A DNA stretch of 17,593 nucleotides from Nitrospirae bacterium GWC2_56_14 (GTDB taxonomy: Bacteria; Nitrospirota; UBA9217), in assembly GCA_001803705.1 (NCBI GenBank), contig MHDY01000145.1, positions 1,021-18,613 of the forward strand, written 5' to 3'. A model generated the notes under the pieces. It was not told where the DNA came from and made no database searches. It saw only the letters and a list, made by a program, of their open reading frames with translations. Both the position numbers and the translations under genes were made by a program. Below are positions 1 to 7,599 of this stretch, piece by piece; the stretch's first letter is position 1, and each line of letters opens with the position of its first letter.

Positions 1-461
1 GTGGCCCACTGAATCGCCTGCAACAAGCCGCCCTCCAGTCCGTAATCAACCTGAACGAGGGTAAGCGTGACGCACAACAGCTGCAGTACGGTCGTAAGCT
101 TTCCAATGAGGGATGGCTGGACCGTGAAATTGTGCTGCATAACATATACGATGATGCTGCCAAAAACCAGGATCACATCCCTGCTGATAACGATGACCGC
201 AAGCCATACCGGCAGCATCTTGAGCAGAACGAGCGTAACAAAGGCTGAAACAATGAGCAGTTTATCGGCCATGGGGTCCAGGAATGCGCCCAGATCCGTT
301 TTGCTCTTCATAAGCCGGGCGATCATCCCGTCAAGAGCATCGGTAATGCAGGCCACGATAAAGACAGCAAGAGCCGCGCGGTAGTAGCCGTAGATCATCA
401 GGTTGATAAAAAAGGGAATCAGGACCACCCGAATAAGCGTGATCGAATTGGGAAGGTTCAT
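1..461 (-). CDS. pgsA: CDP-diacylglycerol--glycerol-3-phosphate 3-phosphatidyltransferase, 3' end cut by window edge
   Basis: This integral membrane enzyme makes phosphatidylglycerophosphate from CDP-diacylglycerol and sn-glycerol 3-phosphate, the committed step to phosphatidylglycerol and cardiolipin. The frame starts at ATG 459-461 and stays open to position 1, giving 153 codons of a family usually about 180-200 residues long. The N-terminus (MNLPNSITLIRVVLIPFFI) is typical of the family. The full CDP-alcohol phosphotransferase signature D-x2-D-G-x2-A-R-x8-G-x3-D-x3-D is visible as DALDGMIAR, then G, then DPMAD. Hydrophobic stretches follow, including LLIVSAFVTLVLL and VWLAVIVISRDVILVF. The Shine-Dalgarno is only a weak GGGG-type stretch. 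A strong promoter lies 39 nt upstream. A related CDP-alcohol transferase such as a cardiolipin or phosphatidylserine synthase is possible, but the N-terminus favours PgsA. Confidence 0.88.
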   Translation of the reverse strand, partial: MNLPNSITLIRVVLIPFFINLMIYGYYRAALAVFIVACITDALDGMIARLMKSKTDLGAFLDPMADKLLIVSAFVTLVLLKMLPVWLAVIVISRDVILVFGSIIVYVMQHNFTVQPSLIGKLTTVLQLLCVTLTLVQVDYGLEGGLLQAIQWA

Positions 462-506
462 CGGCACCCCGCAACATCGACGCAAATGAATTGGCTAAAC
501 GACCGT

Positions 507-535
507 ATAATAAACAGATTAATTTGTGATGTCAA
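507..535 (-). promoter_or_regulatory. sigma-70 promoter for pgsA
   Basis: On the minus strand a perfect -35 TTGACA (530-535) and a -10 TATTAT (507-512) are separated by exactly 17 bp. The predicted start is near position 500, giving a leader of about 39 nt before the pgsA ATG at 461. The promoter lies downstream of the tRNA gene, so pgsA can be transcribed independently of it. Confidence 0.7.
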
Positions 536-635
536 CCTTTATCTTTTTGTTTTTTGGTTATGACACTTTTTCAAATAATCGGCAGGAAAAACCGAGCGAG
601 AATAGCTTGTGCAACTGAAGGGATAGGATTTGAAG

Positions 636-711
<76 letters not shown>

Positions 712-747
712 GATATGGTATGGAATATAGTGCGAACAGGACGGTTG

Positions 748-777
748 TTTATACATCATTCCCCTGTTTGCTGTCAA
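748..777 (-). promoter_or_regulatory. sigma-70 promoter for tRNA-Thr
   Basis: On the minus strand a perfect -35 TTGACA (772-777) lies 18 bp from a -10 TATAAA (748-753). The predicted start is near 741, leaving a 5' leader of about 30 nt ahead of the mature tRNA end at 711. It sits between the terminator of the cytochrome gene and the tRNA, so the tRNA appears to be its own transcription unit. Confidence 0.65.
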
Positions 778-794
778 GAAAATCTTTGGTGTAC

Positions 795-828
795 AAAAAA
801 CAGGGGCAAGCATCTCGCCTGCCCCTGT
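795..828 (-). terminator. Rho-independent terminator after the multiheme cytochrome gene
   Basis: Read on the minus strand, a perfect 9-bp stem ACAGGGGCA/TGCCCCTGT (arms at 820-828 and 800-808) encloses an 11-nt loop and is followed at once by a run of T (795-800). It lies about 90 nt past the cytochrome stop codon and just before the tRNA promoter. Confidence 0.85.
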
Positions 829-915
829 CCCACAAACTATTACAGCCATCACATATTAATATTTTGAGTGACATCTACGGCTGTCCTTGCTCAATGCATT
901 AAACTGTCCTGAATA

Positions 916-3057
916 CTACGGCCCTGCCACATGGCACCCATTAGCGGTTGTACAGTTCCCTATGACATAATTCTGGCTATTAATTACGAAGTTGCTTATC
1001 TTCCCGCCCCCAAGCCCGAGCGGGGTACCGTCCGCAACATACGGAGCAGCATCCGTACTCGTTTGTACTATCATGGCAAGCTTGTTAAAACCGTGTGGCA
1101 CCCGCGCATGGCAGTTCACACATCGATAGGGCCAGGGATTAAGGCCTCCAATGGTAGGGTTCACAACGCGATACGCATGCATTGCATGCAGATTAAGACC
1201 TCCGGGAGTGGCAGTGAAATTCGTGCCGCCATTCAGAAGATTCGAGGTTTGCGAATAGGTATTCTGGTTATGGCACACGAAGCAGAGATCACCATTAGGT
1301 TGCTTTTGAGCATCGCCGCCGCCGCGAGCACTATACATGTCAGTAAACTTAGCAACCAAAATAAAATTTTCTCCCGATCCATGCGGGCCCTGGGGTGGAG
1401 CTGCACTGTTATTATGGCAATCGGAACAGTACATGGTTTGGGCGCCCTTATTAGCAGGCTGATTCCAGTTTCCCACCAATGTCCCGACATTTCGTCCCGT
1501 CACTTTCGTGACAGGATGAAAAGACGCGCTGTTCATAAACTCCGTGGCCTGGTCCGTCATAGGCGCCGGCGGCGCGAACGACGGTGAAGTGGGCACCGTA
1601 CCATTGTTCCATGCAAAATCACTGTGACATTTAAAACAAATCTGAAACTCGTAGGAAACGCTCGGATTCACACCCGTCAAAACGCCTGTTGGTTCAAGAT
1701 AAGAATAGCTTCCCACCCCGCCACCCCATGGCACCGCCGAACTTACGTTTACGCCACCGGCACCAAAAAGCGGGCTGGTGTTGGCAAGAGTAGGCAGTCC
1801 GGGCCATACCGGCTGCGGCGGATTTGCGGTATGTGATGAAGGTCCTGCTGTATGCGGATTGTGGCAATCAGCACATTCCACGTGCCACTTGTTTTGATCA
1901 CCGTCAATGTGTATCCATCCTGCCGTTCGAGCCTCCGTAGCCTCGTGTCTGCCTACGGTACCGGCATCCTGGGTCCAATGCCGTTTGCCGGAAAGAGCAG
2001 CAGTTTCCACTGATTCGATATTCCGTTTCGGAGCGCTTGCACTTGATCCGTGACAGGCCTGAACAACCTGCTGTCCCCAGCGGTCTGTATTGTTGAAGCA
2101 GGTCTTTTCCTCCTGGAAGGACAACAGATACTTGCCGGAACCAGGATTCGGGCTCGCGGTAGGCGGACTTGTTGTCAGCAAACCGGTAATACCGGCTTTG
2201 TGCACAAAATGACAGCTTATGCATTTTACGTGACCGACATTGGGGCCATGATTAGTTGGATTTCCGCCGGCAGCAGGTGCCTCGGTCGGCGGTGCATAGG
2301 CGACATTGATGGTATTATCATCATGTACACTCCCGCTGAACCCTCCCTTACTATGGCATTCATAGCAAAGAGCCGAATTCTGGTTCGAGTCCACCAGAAA
2401 GTTACCCCACTGATTGTCATGCGGATCATGGCAAGAGGTGCATTCCACATAATCCTTGCCAGTTGCAGTGTACAGCTTAACTTTTGAACCGATCGGAATG
2501 GACTGAAGTTCAGGATCCGGGCCAGTATCAAACTGGATGGCAACCGGATGGTCATCCTGGAGCTCTACGCCTATATAGCCGGCGGAAGTCGTAGGCATAT
2601 TCCCGCCTGTGGTCCCCTCCATGGGGATCTGCGTCGCGGCCCCGTACGGCATGTTGACCAGGGAGCCGAGAGCAATGGTCCCGTCATGGCACGAAAGGCA
2701 GATCCTGGTCTTGGCATGGGGCACACCGTTCTTGGGATCTTCAGCTGGCCAGTATCCCAATCCGGCAAGCACATCGCTGGTGTAGGTGCTGTAGGAACCG
2801 ACAGAAGGCGTTTTGTTCCAAAGCGGGGCCTGGGTATTGCCGCTATGGGGCGTATGGCAGAAAACACAGATCTCCGATGTGCCGCCCATATCTTTATCAA
2901 CAGAAGCCTTGATGGTGCCGGTTCCGCTCTCGGGGACGGCCTTATACTGCAGGTTATGTTTCGAATTCTTGACAGATACCGCCGCCGCATTGGCCAACCA
3001 TGCGCCCGACAGGGTCAAGAGAGCGAATAAACTGATGAATACAACGAATCGTTTCAT
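916..3057 (-). CDS. Secreted multiheme c-type cytochrome, about 10-12 hemes
   Basis: This is an exported electron-transfer protein of 713 residues. A classic Sec signal peptide (MKRFVVFISLFALLTLSGAW, Ala-rich cleavage region near residue 25) precedes ten canonical CXXCH heme sites, with first cysteines at residues 64, 120, 206, 231, 279, 395, 474, 544, 592 and 646. Several are followed by the PH or DG residues typical of doubled-CXXCH (paired_CXXCH) proteins, for example CVFCHTPHSG and CLSCHDGTIALG. Two more candidates are non-canonical: C320-x14-C335-H336, and C702-x5-C708-H709 five residues from the C-terminus. Long Gly/Pro/Asn/Ser spacers separate the hemes and no membrane anchor follows the signal peptide, so a periplasmic, surface or extracellular location is likely. 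The Shine-Dalgarno GAGGTGAT lies 3-4 nt before the ATG. It is 32 nt downstream of the NHL propeller gene and is probably co-transcribed with it. The family is clear; the exact physiological role is not. Confidence 0.9.
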   Translation of the reverse strand: MKRFVVFISLFALLTLSGAWLANAAAVSVKNSKHNLQYKAVPESGTGTIKASVDKDMGGTSEICVFCHTPHSGNTQAPLWNKTPSVGSYSTYTSDVLAGLGYWPAEDPKNGVPHAKTRICLSCHDGTIALGSLVNMPYGAATQIPMEGTTGGNMPTTSAGYIGVELQDDHPVAIQFDTGPDPELQSIPIGSKVKLYTATGKDYVECTSCHDPHDNQWGNFLVDSNQNSALCYECHSKGGFSGSVHDDNTINVAYAPPTEAPAAGGNPTNHGPNVGHVKCISCHFVHKAGITGLLTTSPPTASPNPGSGKYLLSFQEEKTCFNNTDRWGQQVVQACHGSSASAPKRNIESVETAALSGKRHWTQDAGTVGRHEATEARTAGWIHIDGDQNKWHVECADCHNPHTAGPSSHTANPPQPVWPGLPTLANTSPLFGAGGVNVSSAVPWGGGVGSYSYLEPTGVLTGVNPSVSYEFQICFKCHSDFAWNNGTVPTSPSFAPPAPMTDQATEFMNSASFHPVTKVTGRNVGTLVGNWNQPANKGAQTMYCSDCHNNSAAPPQGPHGSGENFILVAKFTDMYSARGGGDAQKQPNGDLCFVCHNQNTYSQTSNLLNGGTNFTATPGGLNLHAMHAYRVVNPTIGGLNPWPYRCVNCHARVPHGFNKLAMIVQTSTDAAPYVADGTPLGLGGGKISNFVINSQNYVIGNCTTANGCHVAGP

Positions 3058-3089
3058 GCGATCACCTCATCGATCATGGTGCGGGCTCT

Positions 3090-4133
3090 TCAGTTGGTCT
3101 CCTGCAGGTACTGAAACATCTGAACACGGTAGTTATAGCTGTCCGCGACATATAAACGGTCCTTACTGTCGAGGTAAAGCCCGGCAGGTACGTCAAACTG
3201 TCCGGCGCCGGTGCCGTTCCGTCCGAAGATGAGGAGCAGTCGTCCTGCACGGTCGAATACCTGCACGCTGTTCCTGACGCCGTCGGATACCCATATGTGG
3301 CCTTCCCGGTCCACGGCGATGCCTTTCGGTTTTATAAATGCCCCGATGGCCGTGCCGTTACTGCCGAATGCGGACAGGAATTTCCCGGATTTATCGAAGA
3401 TCTGCACCCGGAAATTAAGCGTATCCATGACATAAAGGTCGCCGGTCGCGTCAACAGCAATATGGGTCGGATAATTGAACTCCCCGTCATTGACGCCCCC
3501 TTTGCCGAACGAGCCTGTCTTCTTTCCTTCGAGGGTGTACAGGTCCACGCGATGTCCCGTGGTATCCACGACGTAGAGCAGTTTTTCCTTTTTATTGATA
3601 GCAATGCCCGTAGGCCGCAGCATGCCGTCATCACCGATGATACGCTTGTTCTTGCTGCCGCTGTATACGAAGACCCTGCGACGGGAAGAATCCGTAATAT
3701 AGAGCAGGCCGTCGGCATCCAGTGCCGCGCCGATGGGAGATACAAGCGGCCCCATTTTGGTCATGTTGTACTTGTCGTATTTCTTTTTCTCAAAATCAAA
3801 GAAATGGATGCATGCCCCGCCCCAGTCGGCGACATAGACCTTGCCTTCACCGTCAGCGACCAGGCCGTGAGGCGACACAATGCGGTCAACCGTGTCCTCC
3901 CCTGCGACAAATTCCCACACCCGGGCAAAAAAACCCTTCTTAATACCGAGATCCTGGGGTGTTATAACGGTTCTGATGAATTGCACTCGGGGTTTATCAG
4001 GGGGCAACGGCCACACCCACGGTTGTGCGGATGCCTGCGGTTGTGGTTTGTCAGCGCCCTGAACGGGCACTGCCGGGAAGGCGGATACGATCGCAAAAAC
4101 ACATGCGGTTATGAAGAGCTGATATTTTCTCAT
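3090..4133 (-). CDS. Secreted NHL-repeat six-bladed beta-propeller protein
   Basis: This exported protein of 347 residues has tandem NHL repeats predicted to fold as a six-bladed propeller. I chose the ATG at 4131-4133 because it places a clean signal peptide (MRKYQLFITACVFAIVSAFP, cleavage near VQGA) at the N-terminus; the frame extends 27 codons further up but that stretch is basic and not signal-like. A short Trp/Pro-rich segment (PWVWPLPPDKPRVQF) common in such proteins follows. The repeats are recognisable as KVYVADWGGACIHFFDF, LLYITDSSRRRVFVYS, LLYVVDTTGHRVDLY, DLYVMDTLNFRVQIFD, HIWVSDGVRNSVQVFD and RLYVADSYNYRVQMF. No catalytic motif is visible, so binding or scaffolding is the likely role. 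It lies 32 nt upstream of the multiheme cytochrome, an arrangement that suggests it partners or docks that cytochrome (inference). No strong Shine-Dalgarno precedes this ATG. Confidence 0.85.
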   Translation of the reverse strand: MRKYQLFITACVFAIVSAFPAVPVQGADKPQPQASAQPWVWPLPPDKPRVQFIRTVITPQDLGIKKGFFARVWEFVAGEDTVDRIVSPHGLVADGEGKVYVADWGGACIHFFDFEKKKYDKYNMTKMGPLVSPIGAALDADGLLYITDSSRRRVFVYSGSKNKRIIGDDGMLRPTGIAINKKEKLLYVVDTTGHRVDLYTLEGKKTGSFGKGGVNDGEFNYPTHIAVDATGDLYVMDTLNFRVQIFDKSGKFLSAFGSNGTAIGAFIKPKGIAVDREGHIWVSDGVRNSVQVFDRAGRLLLIFGRNGTGAGQFDVPAGLYLDSKDRLYVADSYNYRVQMFQYLQETN

Positions 4134-4173
4134 GACCGGATGCGTGCAGTTATAGCATTCCTTTTTCGTGAAG

Positions 4174-4482
4174 TCAACCCATAAGCGCGGCAGGGCCCTG
4201 CGGCGTTGTCTCATGAGGCTTATGAAGGGAATGATTCGGCTTCTCCATGACCCGGTCGATCGCTTCTACCACGGCCGATTCCACCATCACCCAGGGAGAG
4301 CCTATCTCTCTGTCCTTGTCCATCTCGACATAGTAATGAGGCGGAAGGTAATTCAGCGCGATCGCCGCGATATCGTTCACGCAGCGCGGGCAGCCGCAGA
4401 CATTTTTATAGCGCTCATTTAAATATTTGCCCATAACGGCAACTACACGCTCATAATTTGCATTTGTTACGTTGCAGTCCAT
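4174..4482 (-). CDS. ComFB-family protein
   Basis: This small cytoplasmic protein of 102 residues matches the late-competence ComFB family. The supporting features are NYERVVAVMGKYL near the N-terminus, the cysteine cluster C29-x-C31-x2-C34 (NVCGCPRC), and the family core DIAAIALNYLPPHYYV just after it. ComFB homologues were first linked to competence in Bacillus and have more recently been reported as cyclic dinucleotide receptors in other bacteria. Length is normal for the family; the C-terminal tail (PNHSLHKPHETTPQG) looks disordered. The gene ends 40 nt before the NHL gene on the same strand, so the two may be co-transcribed. A possible promoter (TATAAT at 4493-4498, TTGCAA at 4518-4523) has a long 19-bp spacer and would leave a leader of only a few nucleotides, so I do not score it separately. 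Confidence 0.82.
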   Translation of the reverse strand: MDCNVTNANYERVVAVMGKYLNERYKNVCGCPRCVNDIAAIALNYLPPHYYVEMDKDREIGSPWVMVESAVVEAIDRVMEKPNHSLHKPHETTPQGPAALMG

Positions 4483-4665
4483 TGATCATCCAATTATAAT
4501 TTTTCTTATACTTAAATTTGCAATAAATGTACCAAGCATACCATAATGTTTTATCATTATATTTCAACATATTGCATAGCTTTAAAGGTGAATTGCAGCC
4601 TGCTGCTTTGAGCGATTATGAGCAATGAGCGAAAACCACCATGCTTAAAATTAAACATCGTTCTG

Positions 4666-4691
4666 AAACAACAGCGATATGTCTGTTGTTT
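4666..4691. repeat. 9-bp inverted repeat overlapping the polA -35 element
   Basis: A perfect dyad AAACAACAG (4666-4674) / CTGTTGTTT (4683-4691) has an 8-nt centre. Its right arm covers the -35 hexamer of the predicted polA promoter, and its centre lies at about -42 from the predicted start. That geometry fits an operator or activator site. The Shine-Dalgarno-free region and the AT-rich stem make a translational role less likely. Confidence 0.5.
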
Positions 4692-4714
4692 TTATCCATA
4701 ACTTAGTCTATACT
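4686..4714 (+). promoter_or_regulatory. sigma-70 promoter for polA, predicted leaderless start
   Basis: A -35 TTGTTT (4686-4691) and a -10 TATACT (4709-4714) are separated by 17 bp. The predicted start at about 4721 is only 2 nt before the polA ATG at 4723. No Shine-Dalgarno-like sequence is present in the bases just upstream of the ATG (TATACTTTCCAACC), which supports a leaderless or near-leaderless mRNA. Confidence 0.55.
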
Positions 4715-4722
4715 TTCCAACC

Positions 4723-7401
4723 ATGATCACTGACACCCATAAAAGAAAGCTGTATATCATAGACGGGAACTCCTATATTTATCGGGCATATTATGCTATC
4801 CGGGGCCTGACCACGTCTACCGGGCTCCCGACGAACGCCGTGTTCGGCTTTGCCAATATGCTGCTGAAGGTCATCAAGGACAAAGCACCCGATCTCCTCG
4901 CGATCGTATTTGATCCCAAAGGCCCGACCCGCCGTCACCTCGAATATGCAGAGTACAAGGCGCACCGACCCCCCATGCCCCGCGACCTTGTCCCGCAGAT
5001 ACCCTATATTCATAAGCTTGTCGATGCTTTTCGCATCCCGGTCTTCATCAAGGAGGGGCAGGAAGCGGACGATGTCATTGCCACGCTGGCGCGCAAGGCC
5101 GATGCTGATGGTTTTGACGTGACCATTGTCACGGGAGACAAGGATATCCTCCAGCTTGTAGGTCAGAACATCAGGGTGTACGATACGCTGAAGGAAAAGA
5201 TCTACGAATCGAAGGACGTCCAGGAGCGGTTCGGCGTGCCGCCCGAGGGAGTGATCGAGATCCTCGGCCTCATGGGAGACGCATCGGACAATATCCCCGG
5301 TGTGCCCGGTATCGGTGAAAAGACCGCCCAGACGCTGATAAAGCAGTATGGGTCCATCGAGAACCTGCTCTCCCATCTTGACGAGATCACGCGGCCCAAG
5401 CTGCGGCAGTCGCTTCTGGAAAACGCGCATCTGGCGCGTTTGAGCCGTGAACTGGCCCGTCTCCATATCGACATACCGCTTGAGCTTTCCTACGAAGCGC
5501 TCACGCCCAAGGAGCCTGACAATCAGGTACTGCTGGGCCTCCTGCGGGAGCTTGAGTTCCCCACCCTGCTCAAGTACGTCGTGCAGGAGCCTGACCAGGA
5601 GGCTGATTACCAGGCCGTTCTTGACGAAACAGCCTTCCAGCACTTATTGACCGTACTCAGGGCGTCAAAAGAGTTTTCCTTCGATACGGAGACCACGTCC
5701 CTTTCTCCCATGGAAGCGGATCTCGTCGGCATCTCCTTTGCGGTGAACCCCTGGCAGGCGTACTATATACCGCTGGGCCATATCTGCCTGGGGACGCCGC
5801 GCCAGCTCGGCCTTGAACACGTGCTGAAACAGCTTAAGCCTGTTATGGAAAACCCCGGGATCCTGAAGATAGGGCAGAACATCAAATACGATGTTCTCGT
5901 GCTCGGTCATTACGGCATTGCTGTCCAGGGCCTTTCCTTTGACACCATGATCGCCTCGTACCTGCTGAACCCGGGAAAAACGTCTCACGGCCTTGATGCC
6001 CTGGCGCTGGAATATCTGAACTACAAGACCACGACCTATCAGGAGGTCACGGGCACCGGGAAAAAGCAGATCGGGTTTTGCGAAGTTGACATCAAGACCG
6101 CAACCCGCTACTCAGGAGAAGATGCGGACATCACGCTGCAGCTCAAGCAGAAGCTCTCGCCCATGCTGCACGAACAGAAGCTTGACACGCTGTTCAGAGA
6201 CATGGAAATGCCGCTCATGCAGGTGCTGGCGGAGATGGAGCGGGCCGGAGTAAAGGTCGATGCGGAGCTCCTGGGGACCATGTCGAAGCAGCTCGCACAG
6301 AAAATGGAGGCAGCGGAGAAGACGATCTATGAACTGGCCGGGGAAACGTTCAATATAAACTCGACGAAACAGCTTGCCGAGATCCTGTTCGTGAAGCTCG
6401 GGCTCACTCCGGTCAAACGGACCAAGACCGGCTTTTCGACCAATGTGGACGTGCTCGAGGAACTGGCTCACCTGCACACCCTGCCTGCGGAGATCCTGGC
6501 GTACCGGAGCCTGTCGAAGCTGAAATCGACCTATGTCGACGCTTTGCCGGCCATGATCAACCCCAAGACCGGCCGGCTGCACACGTCGCTTAACCAGACC
6601 GTCACGGCAACCGGCAGACTGTCAAGCAGCGATCCCAACCTCCAGAACATCCCGATCCGCACCGAGATCGGCAGGGAGATCAGAAAGGCCTTTATCGCGG
6701 AACAGGGCTGCAGCCTGCTCTCCGCCGATTATTCGCAGATCGAGCTGCGCATCCTCGCCCACATGAGCGGCGACGACGCCCTCATCGCCACCTTCATCGC
6801 CAATGATGACGTTCACACCCGAACGGCCGCAGAGATCTTCGGCCTGCCTGCTGACGAGATCACCCCGGAAATGCGGCGAAAGGCAAAAGCGGTCAATTTC
6901 GGGATCATTTACGGCATCTCCGCCTTTGGACTCGCCCAGGACATCGGTGTCTCGAATGCCGAGGCAAAACGCTATATCGACGGCTATTTTGCTCGATATC
7001 CCGGAGTCCGGGCGTTCCTCGACAGGACCATTGAACAGGCAAAAACAACCGGTTTTGTTACTACGCTGTTTGAGAGGCGACGTTTCATTCCCGAGCTGTC
7101 GTCATCAGCAGCGGCCGTGCGCAACTTCGGCGAACGTATGGCTGTCAACACCCCGATCCAGGGCACCGCGGCAGATCTCATCAAGATCGCCATGATAAGG
7201 ATACACGAAAAGCTCAAGAGTAAAAGGCTGGCCTCAAAGATGATCCTTCAGGTGCATGACGAACTGGTCTTCGAGATCCCTGACAGCGAGATCGAGATCA
7301 TGAAGCAATTCATCAAAGAAGAAATGGAAGGCGTGGTCAAACTGTCGGTGCCGATATTGGTGGACCTGTGCGTGGGAAAGAATTGGGACGAAGCGCATTA
7401 G
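4723..7401 (+). CDS. polA: DNA polymerase I
   Basis: This 892-residue, full-length family A polymerase fills gaps and removes RNA primers during replication and repair. The 5' nuclease domain (about 1-290) keeps its acidic motifs (FDPKGPTRRHLEYAEYKAHR, QEADDVIATL, VTGDKDILQL, GDASDNIPGVPGIGEKTA). The 3'-5' proofreading domain is intact: Exo I D321-x-E323, Exo II N386-x3-D390, Exo III Y463-x3-D467. Many bacterial PolA proteins have lost these residues, so active proofreading is a meaningful prediction. The polymerase domain shows motif A with D669 (ADYSQIELRILAHMS), motif B with R718, K722, F726 and Y730 (KAVNFGIIYG), and motif C with H845-D846-E847 (QVHDELVFE). Phe at 726 rather than Tyr predicts discrimination against dideoxynucleotides. 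The gene stands alone on the plus strand, divergent from comFB and convergent with the tamB-like gene. Confidence 0.98.
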   Translation: MITDTHKRKLYIIDGNSYIYRAYYAIRGLTTSTGLPTNAVFGFANMLLKVIKDKAPDLLAIVFDPKGPTRRHLEYAEYKAHRPPMPRDLVPQIPYIHKLVDAFRIPVFIKEGQEADDVIATLARKADADGFDVTIVTGDKDILQLVGQNIRVYDTLKEKIYESKDVQERFGVPPEGVIEILGLMGDASDNIPGVPGIGEKTAQTLIKQYGSIENLLSHLDEITRPKLRQSLLENAHLARLSRELARLHIDIPLELSYEALTPKEPDNQVLLGLLRELEFPTLLKYVVQEPDQEADYQAVLDETAFQHLLTVLRASKEFSFDTETTSLSPMEADLVGISFAVNPWQAYYIPLGHICLGTPRQLGLEHVLKQLKPVMENPGILKIGQNIKYDVLVLGHYGIAVQGLSFDTMIASYLLNPGKTSHGLDALALEYLNYKTTTYQEVTGTGKKQIGFCEVDIKTATRYSGEDADITLQLKQKLSPMLHEQKLDTLFRDMEMPLMQVLAEMERAGVKVDAELLGTMSKQLAQKMEAAEKTIYELAGETFNINSTKQLAEILFVKLGLTPVKRTKTGFSTNVDVLEELAHLHTLPAEILAYRSLSKLKSTYVDALPAMINPKTGRLHTSLNQTVTATGRLSSSDPNLQNIPIRTEIGREIRKAFIAEQGCSLLSADYSQIELRILAHMSGDDALIATFIANDDVHTRTAAEIFGLPADEITPEMRRKAKAVNFGIIYGISAFGLAQDIGVSNAEAKRYIDGYFARYPGVRAFLDRTIEQAKTTGFVTTLFERRRFIPELSSSAAAVRNFGERMAVNTPIQGTAADLIKIAMIRIHEKLKSKRLASKMILQVHDELVFEIPDSEIEIMKQFIKEEMEGVVKLSVPILVDLCVGKNWDEAH

Positions 7402-7489
7402 AGCGATGCAAAATGCGGAATTACAGCAACAGAAGGTCAATCAATTTAATCCTGAAAAAACATTGGACACGGAAGAAACGGATTAACAC

Positions 7490-7536
7490 CGGATAACGGC
7501 GGATAAATACCAATTAGACACGTCCGCCGTTATCCG
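7490..7536. repeat. 14-bp perfect inverted repeat between convergent genes, possible bidirectional terminator
   Basis: CGGATAACGGCGGA (7490-7503) and its exact reverse complement TCCGCCGTTATCCG (7523-7536) flank a 19-nt centre. The element lies between the 3' ends of polA and the tamB-like gene, where a terminator would be expected for both strands, but neither side has a convincing U-tract. The left flank also carries short variants of the same word at intervals of about 10-11 bp (CGGATTAACAC, CGGATAACGG, CGGATAAATA), which resembles dispersed intergenic repeat families. The rest of the 198-nt gap (7402-7599) shows nothing else that I can support. Confidence 0.55.
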
Positions 7537-7599
7537 ACTCTTATCCTATTTGATCAGTGTCAAAAGCCGTTTTAGGTTTATTCGTTGTGTTGGCCCCTC

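Noticed and set aside
3297..4184. 295-residue plus-strand frame across the NHL gene
   Set aside because: It is antisense to a gene with clear NHL repeats and signal peptide, and its translation shows no family motifs.
4134..4214. N-terminal extension of the NHL protein to an upstream ATG
   Set aside because: The extra 27 residues are basic and overlap the 3' end of the ComFB gene; the signal peptide begins only at the ATG at 4133.
4618..4704. Short plus-strand frame of about 28 codons upstream of polA
   Set aside because: It has no Shine-Dalgarno, overlaps the predicted operator and promoter, and its composition is unremarkable.
4708..5643. 311-residue frame on the minus strand inside polA
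   Set aside because: It is fully antisense to the conserved 5' nuclease and exonuclease domains of polA and has no recognisable domain or Shine-Dalgarno.
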